Below, piece after piece: positions 28,278-36,245 of a stretch of DNA of 64,000 bases. A program made the translations under genes and the position numbers. The notes below the pieces were generated by a model. That model made no database searches. It was not told the origin of the DNA and saw only the letters and a program-made list of their open reading frames with translations. The stretch is taken from the NCBI GenBank assembly GCA_965262565.1, contig CBDHFQ010000025.1, forward strand, positions 142,217-206,216, in the 5' to 3' direction. How positions within the stretch are numbered: position 1 is the first letter of the stretch; the number at the start of each line of letters is the position of its first letter. This DNA comes from CBDHFQ01 sp965262565 (GTDB taxonomy: Bacteria; Bacteroidota; Bacteroidia; J057).

Positions 28278-28925
28278 ATGGTAATATTAATATTTTTAGT
28301 TAAATAGATTGTTTTATTTTTTAACAATCTTAACATCATTCTTAGGGACAAACTAGCTTTTGTTGCTGCAGATTTGTTTTGGTATCCAGTACAAGGGAAT
28401 AATAAAGTCGTTATGGCTCCTGATGTGATGGTGTCTTTAGGGAGGCCACAAGGGGATCGTCCTTTTTATCAGCAATAGTTGGAGGATAATACGCCCCCTC
28501 AGGTAGTGATTGAAGTACTATCTCCTTCAGATAAAAAAGAAGAAATGCGGCGTAAGTTTCATTTCTATGAAACTTATGGAGTAAAAGAGTATATAGTGCT
28601 AGATCCTGAGAAAGAAAGAGAATCATTTCAAGTGTGGGAGAGAGAAGGAGATCATTTGATTGAAGTTAACGGGTGTTACTGGCGAAGTACACTACTTGGA
28701 ATAGAAATCAGAAAAACAGATCATGGGGTGAAGGTTTATCGTCCAGATGGTAGTCCCTTTATAATAGCACAGGAAGAAAAGGAAAGAGGGGATAGAGAGA
28801 AGGAATTGAGAGAAAGAGCATTAGAGAAAATGCAAAAAATGGAAGAAGAATTAAACATATTGAGAGCCAAACTAAAGGATGAAGACTCACATGTCGAGTT
28901 TAATCAGTCTTTCGGATGTTTTTGA
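28278..28925 (+). pseudogene. Uma2 family pseudogene with two in-frame amber codons
   Basis: One frame aligns with the intact Uma2 gene at 18828-19487 from IVLFFNNLNIILRDKLAF through to a charged C-terminal coiled coil. Two TAG codons interrupt it, at 28305-28307 and 28476-28478. In the intact paralogue both positions are Trp (LKWIVLL and YQQWKED), so each stop is a single TGG to TAG change. About the first 40 residues of the family are missing or too diverged to see. The downstream fragment keeps PPQVVIEVLSPSDKKEEMRR and EYIVLDPEKE. It could still be translated from the TTG at 28479 but would lack the first metal Asp. Confidence 0.8.
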
Positions 28926-28985
28926 CCCAACTACTGTTGTAAATGTGATGATATAAAAGTTAAAGTACCAACTTGGATAACACTA

Positions 28986-30413
28986 TTATAGTACTCTCTG
29001 AGAATAATGCTCAGAAGCCGCAAATATCCCCCCACTTTCTCGGTAAAAAGCATCATCCGTATGATATAATCCCTTCTGAGAAGTAACCCAAGAAGCCTCT
29101 GGTACCGGATGATAGCTCATCATTTGATCCCAATACAAGTAATTCTGATGTCCGTTGGTTTCCTGTAGCCCCATATTAGAAGCCATCCCGGGAAAAGGGG
29201 CTAATCGGGCGGCTACATTTTTGTTCCAATCTACCAAAATAGGATTGACAGTCAAATCGGCACAAAAACAAGGAATATTATGATCATGACAAACTTTGGC
29301 AATTTTTAAGGTCATGCTCAATGTTTTGGCGATAGCTTTTAAAGCTACTGCTGAATATCCTTGTTCTATTCGTCTTAGTGCATCCTCATCTGTATGAGCA
29401 CTTTCGTCAGCAGCGATGATGACTGGAAAATCACTTACATCTTCTTCATTAAGTTCTCCAAAAGGCTCCTCTATGACTGCTATTTGGTCTAATGCACCAA
29501 TTTTTTTGGCATATTCCAACAATTGCCATAAGGTATCTTTCTTTTCATACCTTCCATTGGCATCAAAATAATAAGGAATCTTACCATGATCTGTATGTGG
29601 CGATGTATAATGACCAATTGTATCATGAATGGCTTTCAAAAAAGCTTTATCTTTTTCCAGCATTTCCTGTTGACTTCCTGGTGCACCTATTTTGATCTTC
29701 ATAATGAAAAAACCTTCGTCAGCCATCTTCTTAATGTCTTTCATCTCAGTTCCATATCCTAAAGCAGGAATACTAGCTACAAAGGGATGTCGATGAGAAA
29801 GGGCAGGTTTGAAGGTGGTAGGAATTAGCGTATCAAAATCAGTGATATCGTTAAGATGGGCATATAATAACCAGGCTGCATTATCTACGGGAACCAGCGC
29901 ATTCAATGCAAAGGTTTTGCGGAGATCTTGCTGCCCTGTAATTTGTTTTCCATACTCCCAAACCGGATCCAGAATTTGATCGAGCATGTTAATAGGATCT
30001 GTGTAGGTATTCTCTCGGATCAGCTTCAATCCCATTTCTGTCATCGCAAACATGAGGGCATTTCCCCCATTTTCCGAGTGCTTAGCGAATACCCTGGCAT
30101 CTGACCATAAGACATTTTGAGTACCGAGACCAACTTCCCGGATTTCTGAATCGCCCTCTATCATGGCAATGGTTTGCCATACTTCAGTCATAGCACTCCC
30201 TTTAAATCCAAAGGGTTTCAATAGCGGCTCCCTTTCAAAATTGGCATTAGTAGCTTTAATATGTAATGGAGTACGGGCTTGTTTATGACCTATTGGCATA
30301 GAATATAAAGTTTGAGGTAAGGGAAGTAGGATAGAAGATAAAGAAGATATACCTAGGTAGGTTAGAAAGCGCCTTCTGGTAAAAGGAGTATAATGTGTGG
30401 AACTCATTAGCAA
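28986..30413 (-). CDS. Enolase-superfamily enzyme (mandelate racemase/muconate lactonizing type), Tat-exported
   Basis: The protein has 475 residues. A twin-arginine signal opens it (TRRRFLTYLGISSLSSILL). The barrel residues of the MR/MLE type are visible in order: FIMKIKIGAP (KxK on strand 2), YYFDANGRYE (metal Asp), IAVIEEPFGE (metal Glu), VIIAADESAHT (metal Asp/Glu) and GYSAVALKAIAKT (Lys on strand 6). KxK plus a late Lys is the set used by dipeptide epimerases and related racemases. The substrate remains unknown; export suggests action in the periplasm. No operon partner on either side. Confidence 0.87.
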   Translation of the reverse strand: MLMSSTHYTPFTRRRFLTYLGISSLSSILLPLPQTLYSMPIGHKQARTPLHIKATNANFEREPLLKPFGFKGSAMTEVWQTIAMIEGDSEIREVGLGTQNVLWSDARVFAKHSENGGNALMFAMTEMGLKLIRENTYTDPINMLDQILDPVWEYGKQITGQQDLRKTFALNALVPVDNAAWLLYAHLNDITDFDTLIPTTFKPALSHRHPFVASIPALGYGTEMKDIKKMADEGFFIMKIKIGAPGSQQEMLEKDKAFLKAIHDTIGHYTSPHTDHGKIPYYFDANGRYEKKDTLWQLLEYAKKIGALDQIAVIEEPFGELNEEDVSDFPVIIAADESAHTDEDALRRIEQGYSAVALKAIAKTLSMTLKIAKVCHDHNIPCFCADLTVNPILVDWNKNVAARLAPFPGMASNMGLQETNGHQNYLYWDQMMSYHPVPEASWVTSQKGLYHTDDAFYRESGGIFAASEHYSQRVL

Positions 30414-30502
30414 GGAATCATTGATCGTTGATATATAGTTAATTTATATTAAGCATAAAATACCATCATTGCTAGTCATATTCCATTCATCAAGGTCGAA
30501 AA

Positions 30503-30537
30503 ATAAAAAAAGAATCTCCCGAATAATCAGGAGATTC
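30503..30537 (-). terminator. Terminator after the lipoprotein gene
   Basis: The arms GAATCTCC (30512-30519) and GGAGATTC (30530-30537) pair perfectly around a 10-base loop. On the minus strand they are followed by TTTTTTTATTTT. It lies 32 bases past the stop of the lipoprotein gene and fits an intrinsic terminator. Confidence 0.75.
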
Positions 30538-30568
30538 CATGTACATAACAGGAATATGAATATGTAAA

Positions 30569-31420
30569 CTACCTAAGATTTATTTCTCGTGTAAATGGCC
30601 CGTAAGTTAAGGTAGCTTTAGTATCGCAACTTCCATCGCCGAAATTTATAGAAGCAGGAAGTTCCAGGGTAGATAAGGTAATATCTAACACACCTGAGCT
30701 AACATATGCTTGTTGTTGAGCCAGACAAGAAGAATTCAACGTTAAGGAAGAAGCAATGGTGGAAGTATAGGATATGCCTTCGCTCGTTGTTCCTGAATTT
30801 GTTCCCTCGATGCTATATACATTATCCGCTATATCATTGTTTCTCTCTCCACTTATGAAGGTATAGGTGGTTTGGGAACTGTAAGTAATGGTCTCTCCTT
30901 GATTGTTAGTATATTCGCCTCCAGAAATCTGAACGGTAAAAAAGATTTGCCCATCATCGTTGGTACTAAAATTACTCATTGCAATGGTTCCACTGAGACT
31001 ATTACCGTTGACAGTATAATTTGAGAAGCTTATAGATAATTCTGAACCTGGTTCTCTATATGTGCCGAGATAATTGATGGTGATGCTTCCCGCTCTTTCC
31101 ACCCCAAATGGTCCTGTACATCCTTCCCCATAATCCAGGATAAAAACTCTATTCGCTGTATCCAGACTGATATCGGCACATTGACTATTTCTTATTGAGG
31201 AAGTTCCATCCATCAACTCGTCGGTCAGATAAAATGCTTCGTAGAATTGATTGTCAATCTCTGCGACGTTGGAGGCTGTTTCTTCTGCCAAAGCTTCATC
31301 GGATAAATTGTTTAGGTTATCATCTTCCTCAGAGCAAGAATAAAGGATCATTCCAGAGACAATCAGCAACAAGGTATACTTAACAGAAAGTGTGTTTAAT
31401 AAATTGAACGTGAATTTCAT
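30569..31420 (-). CDS. Lipoprotein of unknown function
   Basis: The protein has 283 residues. The N-terminus is a lipoprotein signal (LLLIVSGMILYSCSEED), with an acidic stretch after the Cys. The mature part is rich in Ser, Thr, Asn and Gly and in alternating hydrophobic residues (GSITINYLGTYREPGSELSI), suggesting a beta-rich outer-membrane or surface protein. I recognise no family. A good terminator follows its stop. Confidence 0.7.
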   Translation of the reverse strand: MKFTFNLLNTLSVKYTLLLIVSGMILYSCSEEDDNLNNLSDEALAEETASNVAEIDNQFYEAFYLTDELMDGTSSIRNSQCADISLDTANRVFILDYGEGCTGPFGVERAGSITINYLGTYREPGSELSISFSNYTVNGNSLSGTIAMSNFSTNDDGQIFFTVQISGGEYTNNQGETITYSSQTTYTFISGERNNDIADNVYSIEGTNSGTTSEGISYTSTIASSLTLNSSCLAQQQAYVSSGVLDITLSTLELPASINFGDGSCDTKATLTYGPFTREINLR

Positions 31421-31682
31421 AATAACTACTATGTGTTTAATAAATAAAGAATAAGAGTTACACTAAAATATGATGGTATCAAGTTCAATATCTATTCCAT
31501 TTCGTGGAAATTATTTCAACCTATGTAATGGGTGTTTCAATAAATGGAGAAAAAGATTCATCAGAAGGTGATAGGGGTGGGAAGGATTTATTCGTAGAGA
31601 AAATTGGCCTGTTTGTTGAAAGGAGAAATGGTGTTTCCCATGCCCTTATTATCTTTATATTAAGACTAGCCTCAAAAATATT

Positions 31683-32867
31683 GTGATGAAGTTACCTGAT
31701 ATTGGCGATTTATTGGGCAAGATTACTCATGAGCAACTGAGTAAGTACTTGCATATTTTCTTTTGGTTTTCCTACAGTGGATTACTCATTGGAGGGCTCT
31801 ACTATATTCTTCCTCTGTCAGTTACAGTGATCCGTACTGCGATCCATATATTGCTGCAGATGGCTATGGTCTATCTGCATTTCAAGATTATCCTACCCAG
31901 GTATTTTGACAAGCACAATCTTTCAGCTTATCTACGTCAATCTTTCCTGGTGATTCTAGTGATAAGTATATTAAGAGCCTTATGCGACCATGGGGTAGCT
32001 TACTTTTTGTTAGACATTCCGCTATTTGGCCCTACAGAAGCTATAGCAAAGAAAGAAATGGCAGAACAGATATCCAATATTGTGTTGAATATATCTAATG
32101 CGAAAGATGGGTTGAGAAAAATTATGCTCGTATATTCCAGCTATTATTTACAGGAGTTTTTGCATACTCCCGATCCCTTTATCAGAACCTTTGCCTCATC
32201 TCTACTCATTTTCGTCCTTACATTGCCCATATGGTTTTTCGATCGATGGCAGAAACAACAACAAGCTAAACAGGAAATAGAAAATCAAAAGCTGGAAGCA
32301 GAACTGAAATTTTTAAAAACTCAAATTCATCCCCACTTTTTGTTTAATACGCTCAACAATATTTACACCCTTTTCATTGTAGGATCTGAGAAGGCGGCAT
32401 CCATGATATTAAAATTGTCGGAAATGATGCGTTATATGTTATACGAGTGTAATGAGAATAAAATGGCGTTGATCCAGGAAATCCAATACCTCAGAAATTA
32501 TATTAGTCTTCAACAGTTAAAGACAGCAACACCTCAACAAATAGACTTTGAAGTTAAAGGGTATATTCACCAAGTAGAAATCCCTCCTTTACTCTTTGTT
32601 CCATTATTTGAGAATGCCTTCAAACACGGTAATGTCGAAAATGTAAAAGAAGGATGGTTGAAAGCTATGCTAACAGTGGAAGACAACCAATTATCTTTTG
32701 AGATTCACAATAGTGTACCCGAAAATAAAGTACAGATGCCCCAAGGTGGAATTGGGTTAGAAAATTTGAAACAACGATTAGCCTTAATATATCCTGATAA
32801 GTATACCTTTTCCGTTAAATCACTGTCGGGTAGTTATTCTGTTCTCCTAAATATTGATTTATCATGA
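31683..32867 (+). CDS. LytS/YehU-type sensor histidine kinase
   Basis: The protein has 394 residues. The N-terminal half has four or five membrane segments (residues about 25-195). The His_kinase domain starts with LKTQIHPHFLFNTLNNIYTL, whose first His is the phosphorylation site, and continues with the ATP-binding motifs FENAFKHGN and GGIGLENLKQRLALIYP. It partners the LytTR regulator whose start overlaps its stop by 4 bases (ATGA). The signal is unknown. Confidence 0.93.
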   Translation: MMKLPDIGDLLGKITHEQLSKYLHIFFWFSYSGLLIGGLYYILPLSVTVIRTAIHILLQMAMVYLHFKIILPRYFDKHNLSAYLRQSFLVILVISILRALCDHGVAYFLLDIPLFGPTEAIAKKEMAEQISNIVLNISNAKDGLRKIMLVYSSYYLQEFLHTPDPFIRTFASSLLIFVLTLPIWFFDRWQKQQQAKQEIENQKLEAELKFLKTQIHPHFLFNTLNNIYTLFIVGSEKAASMILKLSEMMRYMLYECNENKMALIQEIQYLRNYISLQQLKTATPQQIDFEVKGYIHQVEIPPLLFVPLFENAFKHGNVENVKEGWLKAMLTVEDNQLSFEIHNSVPENKVQMPQGGIGLENLKQRLALIYPDKYTFSVKSLSGSYSVLLNIDLS

Positions 32868-33640
32868 ATGTAACTGAAGACTCCATATTCCGCTGCCTGA
32901 TCGTAGATGACGAACATCTTGCAAGGACACTACTTTCCACCTATGTAGAAAAATTACCTAACCTTACGCTAATTAGTACCTGTCAAAATGCGATGGAGGC
33001 GTTAGCTGTACTCCAGAAACAGGAAGTGGATATTATGTTTCTCGATATACAGATGCCAGATTTGACGGGATTGGATTTGTTGAGAACGTTAGGGAAAAAG
33101 CCAGCGACTGTATTAACCACTGCTTATGACAAACATGCGATAGAAGGCTATGAATTGGAAGTAATGGATTATCTGCTAAAGCCCATTTCATTTGAAAGAT
33201 TTGTTCAGGCTGTGTCCAAGTGTAGTGAACAAATCCAATTAAAGAGGAAAGCGGAGGCTAGCAAGGCTATGGAATTCAGTGTTGAGAAATCTTCGAATTC
33301 TACGAAAGCTTCCCACCCTTCCAAACAGACTGATCACATGTATGTAAAAGTAGACTACAAATGGACCAAAATCCTTTACAAAGATATTTTGTATATAGAG
33401 GGATTAAGAGAATATGTCAAAGTCCATACTCCTACCCAAAGATATGTGGTTTATCAGGCCTTAAAAAGATTGGCGGAATGGCTGCCTGAACATCAATTCG
33501 TCAGGGTTCATAAATCCTATATTGTATCATTGGATTATATAAGCGCGATTTATGGGAATACTATAGAAATCGGTGAAGCCGAGGTGCCTATAGGTAAATC
33601 TTTTAAAGAGGAGTTTTTTCAACGAATTCAGAGAATCTAA
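32864..33640 (+). CDS. LytTR family response regulator
   Basis: The protein has 258 residues. Residues about 8-125 are a receiver domain: FRCLIVDDEHLARTLL, MFLDIQMPDLTGLDLL (phospho-acceptor Asp) and LLKPISFERF (Lys). A Ser/Lys-rich linker precedes a LytTR DNA-binding domain (residues about 155-258) with ILYKDILYIEGLREYVKVHT and FVRVHKSYIVSLDYI. It is cotranscribed with the LytS-type kinase. No target site was identified; the XrtN genes downstream on the same strand are possible targets. Confidence 0.94.
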   Translation: MNVTEDSIFRCLIVDDEHLARTLLSTYVEKLPNLTLISTCQNAMEALAVLQKQEVDIMFLDIQMPDLTGLDLLRTLGKKPATVLTTAYDKHAIEGYELEVMDYLLKPISFERFVQAVSKCSEQIQLKRKAEASKAMEFSVEKSSNSTKASHPSKQTDHMYVKVDYKWTKILYKDILYIEGLREYVKVHTPTQRYVVYQALKRLAEWLPEHQFVRVHKSYIVSLDYISAIYGNTIEIGEAEVPIGKSFKEEFFQRIQRI

Positions 33641-34122
33641 ATTTTATTCGCTCACCTTTCCAAAATGTTAATCTTCCAATAAGAACTGTTTATCCGGAAA
33701 AGCTGGCCATTCGGAGATTTCTTCCGTTTAATGTTGAACATATACCTTAATAAAGTTTACTATAGATTAGAGAATGGATATAAGCTATTTCCTTAAGTCC
33801 CAAACATTCAATAATACGCACGTTTTTTCTGACCATCCCATCGTGCTACATCGGTCGGAACTCTTTCCCTGAATCAAGCAGCTTATGTAATACTTATACT
33901 CAGACAGACATATACACTTTTGGTAATGAATAGGCTTTTCAGTAAAGTACCTATTGACATTACCGCTCATAAACAAATTATATGGGATATATCTAAGCTC
34001 TAGTGAGAGGAATCATATGTTAAATGGATCTTGAGTCATTCGTAAGGGATCATTTTTTTCATAAACTCATTCGCATACAGCATTTGCGCATTGAATTATA
34101 TGAACATCTTAATCCCTATATC
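33641..34122. other. Intergenic region upstream of the flavodoxin-like gene
   Basis: Nothing in it reads as a gene on either strand. It should contain the promoter for the flavodoxin-XrtN-VIT run. An in-frame extension of the flavodoxin gene back to 34024 is not supported by the family. Confidence 0.4.
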
Positions 34123-34617
34123 ATGGAAAATCTGATCGTATTTATGAGTAAACACGGAACCACCAGAAAAGTCGCTCTTCAATTACAACAGAAGCTAGGG
34201 AAAGAAAAAACGCATGTGGTGGATTTAGCGAAGGGAAGTGTTACAAATCTTAGTGATTACGAGACCATTATAGTAGGAGGCTCTATTCATATGGGCCAGA
34301 TACAAAAGAAGGTAAAGCAGTTTTGTGAGAAGCATGAAGAGGAATTGTGCCAAAAAAGACTGGGCCTTTTTATCTGTTTTATGGCGAAAGAAGAAGGAAA
34401 AAAGGAGTTTGACATGGCCTATTCCGAACAATTAAGAGCGCATGCCTTAGCAAAGGGATTATTCGGTGGAGAATTGTTAATAGACCAAATGAACCTCATC
34501 GAAAGATTTATGATCAAAAAAGTTGCTAAAGTTACTGAAAATCAGTACGAATTAGATCAGGAGGCAATAGATAACTTTGTGTTGTTAATGTATGAAAAAG
34601 CACCTAAACCGATATAG
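34123..34617 (+). CDS. Flavodoxin-like protein (protoporphyrinogen-oxidase HemG-like)
   Basis: From the ATG at 34123 the protein has 164 residues; the 33 residues before it, back to 34024, do not fit the fold. ENLIVFMSKHGTTRKVALQL is the FMN phosphate loop, YETIIVGGSIHMGQIQKKVKQF the second FMN loop, and LGLFICFMAKEEG the third strand region. The layout matches the flavodoxin_5 group that includes HemG. It would carry FMN in the cytosol. Its last 26 bases overlap the start of the XrtN gene, so translation is probably coupled. Confidence 0.82.
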   Translation: MENLIVFMSKHGTTRKVALQLQQKLGKEKTHVVDLAKGSVTNLSDYETIIVGGSIHMGQIQKKVKQFCEKHEEELCQKRLGLFICFMAKEEGKKEFDMAYSEQLRAHALAKGLFGGELLIDQMNLIERFMIKKVAKVTENQYELDQEAIDNFVLLMYEKAPKPI

Positions 34618-36148
34618 GCATATTTGTTCTATCCTGCTCTTAACAGGTGCAATCATCGTATTGTACACATCAGTATTAGGCAAACTATTTCAGTCCATTA
34701 CTGAACACGTACACTTTTTTCATCTAATGTTGATCCTCCTGATAGGTGGATACTATATAAAAGAACTTAACGCCAGACAGACCAACCAGCTATTTCAGCC
34801 TTTCCAGTTTCATGTATTTGGCATGCTGGTGGTATTAGGAGCAACGATCGCTTTTCTACTAACTTCAGTATTCATAGGCGTAAATACCCTATCCAATATA
34901 TGCTTCATGATTACCGCGTATGGAATCCTGACCTTCTATACCCCTCAACAGTCGTGGAAAAAGAATCTCATACCGCTATTGTTGATAATTATGATCCTTC
35001 CCTCTTTCAATCTGATTGGAACCTTGATTGATGTGTATCTGGGGTTTCCATTGAGAATATTGATGGCTAAGTGGATAGCTTCTTTTGCTGGGGTTATGGG
35101 AGCAGAATACGCTAACAGCAGCACCATTTTATTCATTGAAAATCAAGCGATGCAGATTGATGTACAGTGCAGTGGAGTAAGAAGTTTATGGTATGGATGG
35201 CTTTTTTTCGGAGCAATGATATGGATAGAAGCGAAAAAGTCTATATGGGTTTGGATATGCATGTTCTTTTTGCTGACGATGGCACTGCTATTGGGGAATA
35301 TAGCTAGAGTGTTCCTTATCGTTTGTTTGCATGCTGTTCTTGAACTTCCTGAGATGGCTGCATTCGTTCACCAGCCTATGGGAATTATTGCTTTCATTTT
35401 GAGTTGTGTTTGGGTCTGGTGGATGGTGGACCAATGGCCAAAGGCTGAACCAAAGGAGGGAATATTAATAAACGGGAGGGAGGAAACTGACCAAGTTATT
35501 CTTAATCTGGAAGGTACAACAGAGACACATCATTCTACTTCTCAAAGCTGGTATCATTGGGGAGGATTAATAGGACTTGTTTCTGCAATGGTACTGGTTT
35601 CTGTGATAGAAAAATCGATGACTGAATTTGTACCTAAAGTGCTACCTCAAATCTCCATGTTTGAAGGTGATTCATTGGCCAATGGGATAGCCATCGAGCC
35701 AGTAGAATTGACTAAGCAAGAACAGCAATTCTTTCTTGAAACGAAATGTCCTGCTTACAAATTTACCTTTAACACAAATGATCTGTCGGGAAGCTTCTTG
35801 ATGGCAGGAAAAGGCAACTGGAAGAGCCACCATCTCCCAAGGCTATGTATACAGGCAAGTGGACATTCAATTAAGAATGAACATACTTATTTATTGGATT
35901 CATCCTTTCCCGTACGATGGCTAGATTTAATGGAAGCTCAATATACGGCTTGCTATTGGTTTCAACACGAATCGCGTATCACAGAGGATTATGCCGACAG
36001 GATTTGGGCTGAGATAAGTGGTACATCCAAAGGTTGGGTAATGGTTTCATTGCTTTTTAAAGGGAATGTGAAGGAAGAAGATAAGGAGGTAGCTAAAGTG
36101 ATGTATCAAATTAAAGAAAGCGTGGGCCAATGGATAACTGAGCATTAG
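34592..36148 (+). CDS. xrtN: Exosortase XrtN with fused EpsI-like C-terminal domain
   Basis: The protein has 518 residues with about eight or nine membrane helices in the first 285. The exosortase catalytic set is in place: Cys in IDVQCSGVRSLWYG near residue 192, Arg in LGNIARVFLI near 241, and His in FVHQPMGIIAF near 259. After another helix near 320, residues about 330-518 resemble an EpsI domain (HHLPRLCIQASGHSI). Exosortases cleave and sort proteins that carry a C-terminal PEP-type motif, helix and basic tail. The next gene encodes exactly such a protein, which is the known partner arrangement for XrtN. Confidence 0.9.
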   Translation: MKKHLNRYRHICSILLLTGAIIVLYTSVLGKLFQSITEHVHFFHLMLILLIGGYYIKELNARQTNQLFQPFQFHVFGMLVVLGATIAFLLTSVFIGVNTLSNICFMITAYGILTFYTPQQSWKKNLIPLLLIIMILPSFNLIGTLIDVYLGFPLRILMAKWIASFAGVMGAEYANSSTILFIENQAMQIDVQCSGVRSLWYGWLFFGAMIWIEAKKSIWVWICMFFLLTMALLLGNIARVFLIVCLHAVLELPEMAAFVHQPMGIIAFILSCVWVWWMVDQWPKAEPKEGILINGREETDQVILNLEGTTETHHSTSQSWYHWGGLIGLVSAMVLVSVIEKSMTEFVPKVLPQISMFEGDSLANGIAIEPVELTKQEQQFFLETKCPAYKFTFNTNDLSGSFLMAGKGNWKSHHLPRLCIQASGHSIKNEHTYLLDSSFPVRWLDLMEAQYTACYWFQHESRITEDYADRIWAEISGTSKGWVMVSLLFKGNVKEEDKEVAKVMYQIKESVGQWITEH

Positions 36149-36245
36149 TCTGAGAGTAGGGGGGATAATTCTATGAAAGCATTCAATAAGATAACACGTA
36201 AATAATTATAAATCTTTACAGACACATTATTAACTTCTAATTATT

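Noticed and set aside
28278..28925. Window-wide recoding of TAG as Trp
   Set aside because: Several sound genes, such as the flavodoxin-like, XrtN, VIT, RidA and peroxiredoxin genes, end with TAG.
31504..31686. 60-codon frame just before the LytS gene
   Set aside because: Polar, unlike any family, and its end overlaps the kinase start; more likely promoter or leader DNA.
33785..33976. 63-codon minus-strand frame upstream of the flavodoxin gene
   Set aside because: Cys/Ser/Tyr-rich chance frame with no family pattern.
34024..34122. N-terminal extension of the flavodoxin-like gene
   Set aside because: The flavodoxin fold begins at MENLIVFMSKHG; the extension has no family similarity.
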